Assembly (NCBI GenBank): GCA_028714055.1
Contig: JAQTNB010000051.1
Coordinates: 1-7,606, forward strand
DNA length: 7,606 nt
Direction: 5' to 3'
From: Candidatus Omnitrophota bacterium
GTDB taxonomy: Bacteria > Omnitrophota > Gorgyraeia > Gygaellales > Profunditerraquicolaceae
Shown here: positions 5,418 to 7,606 of the stretch, piece after piece
Layout: each line of letters begins with the position of its first letter
Numbering within the stretch: position 1 is the first letter of the stretch
Translations under genes and position numbers: made by a program
Notes under the pieces: model-generated
Told to the model about the DNA's origin: nothing
What the model saw: the letters and a program-made list of their open reading frames with translations, nothing else
Databases searched by the model: none

Positions 5418-7535
5418 ATGATGAGCGTATTTGCCGTGATGATTTTTATCCTGATGAATGCCGCCGTGATAGTTTCTGCCTGCAAGGCAGAGAGGGTATT
5501 CTTCAGGTTCTCGAGATCCGAAGATATCCTGATCGCGGTTTCGGTACTCTGCCTCGCCCAGGTCGTGGTGACCGGGTTATTGCTGGGCATGGCAGGAGGG
5601 TTGTCCCTGGCAGGGTTGTTTTTGATCAACGCCGGGGTCTGCCTGTTCCTCTCGTTATTGCCCGGCGTTCCCGCGCGCGGGCAGAACGGCTCTTCCGGCA
5701 TGGCAGCATCGTTTTTCGACTTTCTTACGCGGGACAAAGCGCTGCGTTTTGCTTTTGCCGTGCTGGCGGGATTCGGGGCGGCGAAGCTCTGCATGAACCT
5801 GGTCAACCCTCCGTTTGGCTGGGACAGCCTTAATTACCATTTTACCTTCCCCGTCGAGTGGCTTAAGAGCGGCGGGTTCGATACCCCGATCACGGTTTTT
5901 GACGACCCCAGCCCTTCGTATTACCCCATAAACGGGAGCCTGGTGTTTTTGTGGCTGATGGCCCCGCTTAAGAATGTTTTTCTGGCGGATATCGCGCAGT
6001 TTGCTTTTTTTGCCTTGAGCCTGGCCTGCGTTTACAGCATCGCGAAAAAAACAGGCCTGCAGCCCCGCAGTGCATTCCTTGCCGCCGCTTTATTTGCGGC
6101 CGTGCCGAATTTTTTCAAACAGCTTGAGATCGCCTATGTGGATATCATGGTCGCAGCGCTCCTTTTGGCGAGCGTGCATTTTCTGCTTTTGTTGAAGGAT
6201 GATTTTTCCCGCAAGAACATACTCGGCTACGGGTTAGCGCTCGGCCTTGCGATAGGCACCAAGACCCTGGCGCTTGCCTATGCCGCAGTGCTGGCGGTCC
6301 CGTTCCTGATGATCCTTCGAAAGGAGAAGGGCAGGCATAGGCTGGCTGCGTTTTTTGCGGTATGCGCAACGCTTGTGCTCGTCGGCGGGTTCATGTATAT
6401 AAGGAATTTTCTGGAGACCTCGAATCCTTTCTATCCGTTGAACATCTCTGTCGCGGGAAAGACGGTATTCCAGGGGGTGATCGACCCGCAGGTCTATAAG
6501 GCGCATTTTAAGCCCGGGGATTATAGCTTAGCCAAGCTCCTGTTCCATGAAGGGATGGGGGCGCAAACGATACTCTTCCTTCTGCCGGGAGTTTTCCTGG
6601 CGTTTCCCCTGGCGCGGGCGAGAGGAGAGAAGCCTTTCGGACTGTTTTGGGGGTATTTTTTCCTGCTGCCGCTTTTACTGTACCTGGTTTATCGTTACCT
6701 GATACCGCTGCCGAATGCCCGTTATCTGTACGCCTGCCTGGGGCTGGGCATGGTCTGCGGTGTCTATGCCTTTGAAAAGGCGAGGGTCCCGTACCGGGTT
6801 ATCCTTGCGCTCTCACTGTTATGCATCCTGGCATCGGCATCCGAGCTTTCAAAGCGGGGAGAATTGATCGCTTCCGTATGCGCCGCGTTTTTGTTCTTTT
6901 TTTTATCGGCGCCTCTGCTAAAATATATAAAAAAGGGCTTTGCAACACCGATCCGCCGGGCAGCCTTGGCGGTTGTGGCGGTATTGCTCCTGGGGGCGCT
7001 GAACAGCGATTATATCCGGAATGAATACGGCCGCTATACCGGCATGCGGCGTTATTCCGGTTTTTGGCCCGACGCAACGGCCGCCTGGCAGTGGCTGGAT
7101 CAGAATACCGCCGGGCACAATATCGCCTACGCGGGCAGGCCCGTGGCGTTCCCCCTGTACGGCACAGGCTTTAAGAATGACGTCTATTACGCGTCGGTGA
7201 ACGCGATCGACCCGGCAAAGCTGCATTATTTCAAGGCAGGCTCCTACCGCTGGGGGTATGATTTTGAGAGCGTTCACGAAAGCTTCCTGCAGCCTCAGAA
7301 TTACCGGGGAAATGCCGATTATACCGTTTGGCTTGCCAATCTCCTCAGGAGAAAAACGGATTATCTGTTTATCTATTCCCTGCACCAGACGGATCAGGAG
7401 CTTTGGCCGCTCGAGGATGCCTGGGCGAGGGAGCACCCGGAGCTTTTTGAGCCCCTCTATGAGCAGGGGCAGATACGGATCTATAAGCTGCGCCTTTTTA
7501 ACTTAAGCGTACCGGCAGAAAAAAGCAGCCCTTAA
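5418..7535 (+). CDS. Polytopic GT-C (ArnT/family 39-like) glycosyltransferase with C-terminal soluble domain
   Basis: This 705-residue membrane protein has about a dozen hydrophobic segments over residues 3-530 and a mostly hydrophilic C-terminal domain (about 531-705). The first large loop carries FGWDSLNYHF (133-142). Asp136 is the likely catalytic acid/base of the GT-C fold, where an Asp in the first outer loop is essential in ArnT/PMT relatives. FDDPSPSYYPINGSL (161-175), EIAYVDIM (237-244) and AIGTKTLALAY (278-288) are further signatures of lipid-carrier-dependent GT-C enzymes. They use polyprenyl-phosphate sugars and act on the outer face of the cytoplasmic membrane. The C-terminal 'AWQWLDQNTAGHNIAYAGR' (556-574) plus 'PLYGTGFKNDVYY' region is a periplasmic domain seen in such proteins, probably for acceptor binding. 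ATG codons at 5418 and 5421 directly follow the TAG of the methyltransferase without a clear ribosome site, implying coupled translation. Sugar donor and acceptor cannot be deduced; O-antigen-ligase-type proteins are a less likely alternative. Confidence 0.82.
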   Translation: MMSVFAVMIFILMNAAVIVSACKAERVFFRFSRSEDILIAVSVLCLAQVVVTGLLLGMAGGLSLAGLFLINAGVCLFLSLLPGVPARGQNGSSGMAASFFDFLTRDKALRFAFAVLAGFGAAKLCMNLVNPPFGWDSLNYHFTFPVEWLKSGGFDTPITVFDDPSPSYYPINGSLVFLWLMAPLKNVFLADIAQFAFFALSLACVYSIAKKTGLQPRSAFLAAALFAAVPNFFKQLEIAYVDIMVAALLLASVHFLLLLKDDFSRKNILGYGLALGLAIGTKTLALAYAAVLAVPFLMILRKEKGRHRLAAFFAVCATLVLVGGFMYIRNFLETSNPFYPLNISVAGKTVFQGVIDPQVYKAHFKPGDYSLAKLLFHEGMGAQTILFLLPGVFLAFPLARARGEKPFGLFWGYFFLLPLLLYLVYRYLIPLPNARYLYACLGLGMVCGVYAFEKARVPYRVILALSLLCILASASELSKRGELIASVCAAFLFFFLSAPLLKYIKKGFATPIRRAALAVVAVLLLGALNSDYIRNEYGRYTGMRRYSGFWPDATAAWQWLDQNTAGHNIAYAGRPVAFPLYGTGFKNDVYYASVNAIDPAKLHYFKAGSYRWGYDFESVHESFLQPQNYRGNADYTVWLANLLRRKTDYLFIYSLHQTDQELWPLEDAWAREHPELFEPLYEQGQIRIYKLRLFNLSVPAEKSSP

Positions 7536-7536
7536 G

Positions 7537-7542
7537 AAGGAG
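7537..7542 (+). promoter_or_regulatory. Shine-Dalgarno site setting a GTG start
   Basis: AAGGAG lies 9 bases before GTG 7552. No ATG is available in the frame before the conserved glycosyltransferase opening, and the other nearby GTGs (7542, 7544) are out of frame. The site therefore supports GTG as the initiator of the last gene. Confidence 0.75.
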
Positions 7543-7551
7543 TGTGTTTCG

Positions 7552-7606
7552 GTGATATCGATAGTCGTTCCGGCGTATAACGAAGAAGAGAATATCGCGG
7601 CGGTCA
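7552..7606 (+). CDS. N-terminus of a family 2 glycosyltransferase (3' end outside window)
   Basis: From GTG 7552 the frame reads M-I-S-I-V-V-P-A-Y-N-E-E-E-N-I-A-A-V and runs off the window. 'SIVVPAYNEEENI' is the classic first beta strand and nucleotide-sugar-binding loop of GT-A family 2 glycosyltransferases. Short though it is, this signature is very specific. Many GT2 enzymes beside GT-C transferases are dolichol/polyprenyl-phosphate sugar synthases that supply the lipid-linked donor, which would fit the preceding gene well. That particular role cannot be proven from 18 residues. The 16-base gap to the previous stop and the shared strand place it in the same operon. Confidence 0.85.
   Translation, partial: MISIVVPAYNEEENIAAV

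Noticed and set aside
6918..7436. 172-codon minus-strand frame opposite the GT-C C-terminal domain
   Set aside because: No domain-like features; it is fully covered by a convincing + strand gene, so it is a shadow frame.

Overview
The window is a tightly packed, single-strand (+) gene cluster for making or decorating a cell-envelope or extracellular glycan. There are nine protein genes, two of them cut by the window edges. One 52-residue protein lies between two longer genes. The DNA has balanced GC, uses both AGG and CGC arginine codons and many ATA/ATC isoleucine codons, and has ATGA start/stop overlaps. The mix of B12-type radical SAM protein, NodU carbamoyltransferase, SxtJ, DUF5989, SGNH hydrolase and GT-C transferase is common in uncultured Gram-negative-type lineages; Candidatus Omnitrophota is my best guess. 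That placement is inferred from gene style and content, with no marker gene to support it.

Layout. 1-297: C-terminal end of a probable B12-binding radical SAM protein. 318-1376: membrane-anchored SGNH/GDSL hydrolase. 1373-3190: complete NodU/CmcH/TobZ-type O-carbamoyltransferase, overlapping the previous gene by 4 bases. 3191-3592: SxtJ-like small membrane protein, starting on the base after the carbamoyltransferase stop. 3593-3765: the only sizeable gap, holding a perfect 16-bp hairpin, a 12-bp palindrome and a 61-nt interrupted hairpin with a GUAA loop. 3766-3924: 52-residue DUF5989-type membrane peptide with a strong ribosome binding site. 3937-4704: DUF3108-type exported protein. 4701-5417: class I SAM methyltransferase (4-base overlap). 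5418-7535: large polytopic GT-C glycosyltransferase with a C-terminal soluble domain. 7552-7606: first 18 codons of a family 2 glycosyltransferase.

How they may work together (inference). The family 2 transferase would build or extend a lipid-linked sugar on the cytoplasmic side. The methyltransferase and the NodU enzyme would modify sugars or another hydroxylated acceptor, with SxtJ and DUF5989 as small membrane partners of the carbamoyltransferase. The GT-C enzyme would transfer a polyprenyl-phosphate sugar on the outer face, where the SGNH protein could add or remove acyl groups and the DUF3108 protein could act in the periplasm. The substrate cannot be read from this window.

The two points most worth following are the compact NodU-SxtJ-DUF5989 module, whose small membrane partners have no established mechanism, and the structured repeat-like DNA/RNA that splits SxtJ from DUF5989.
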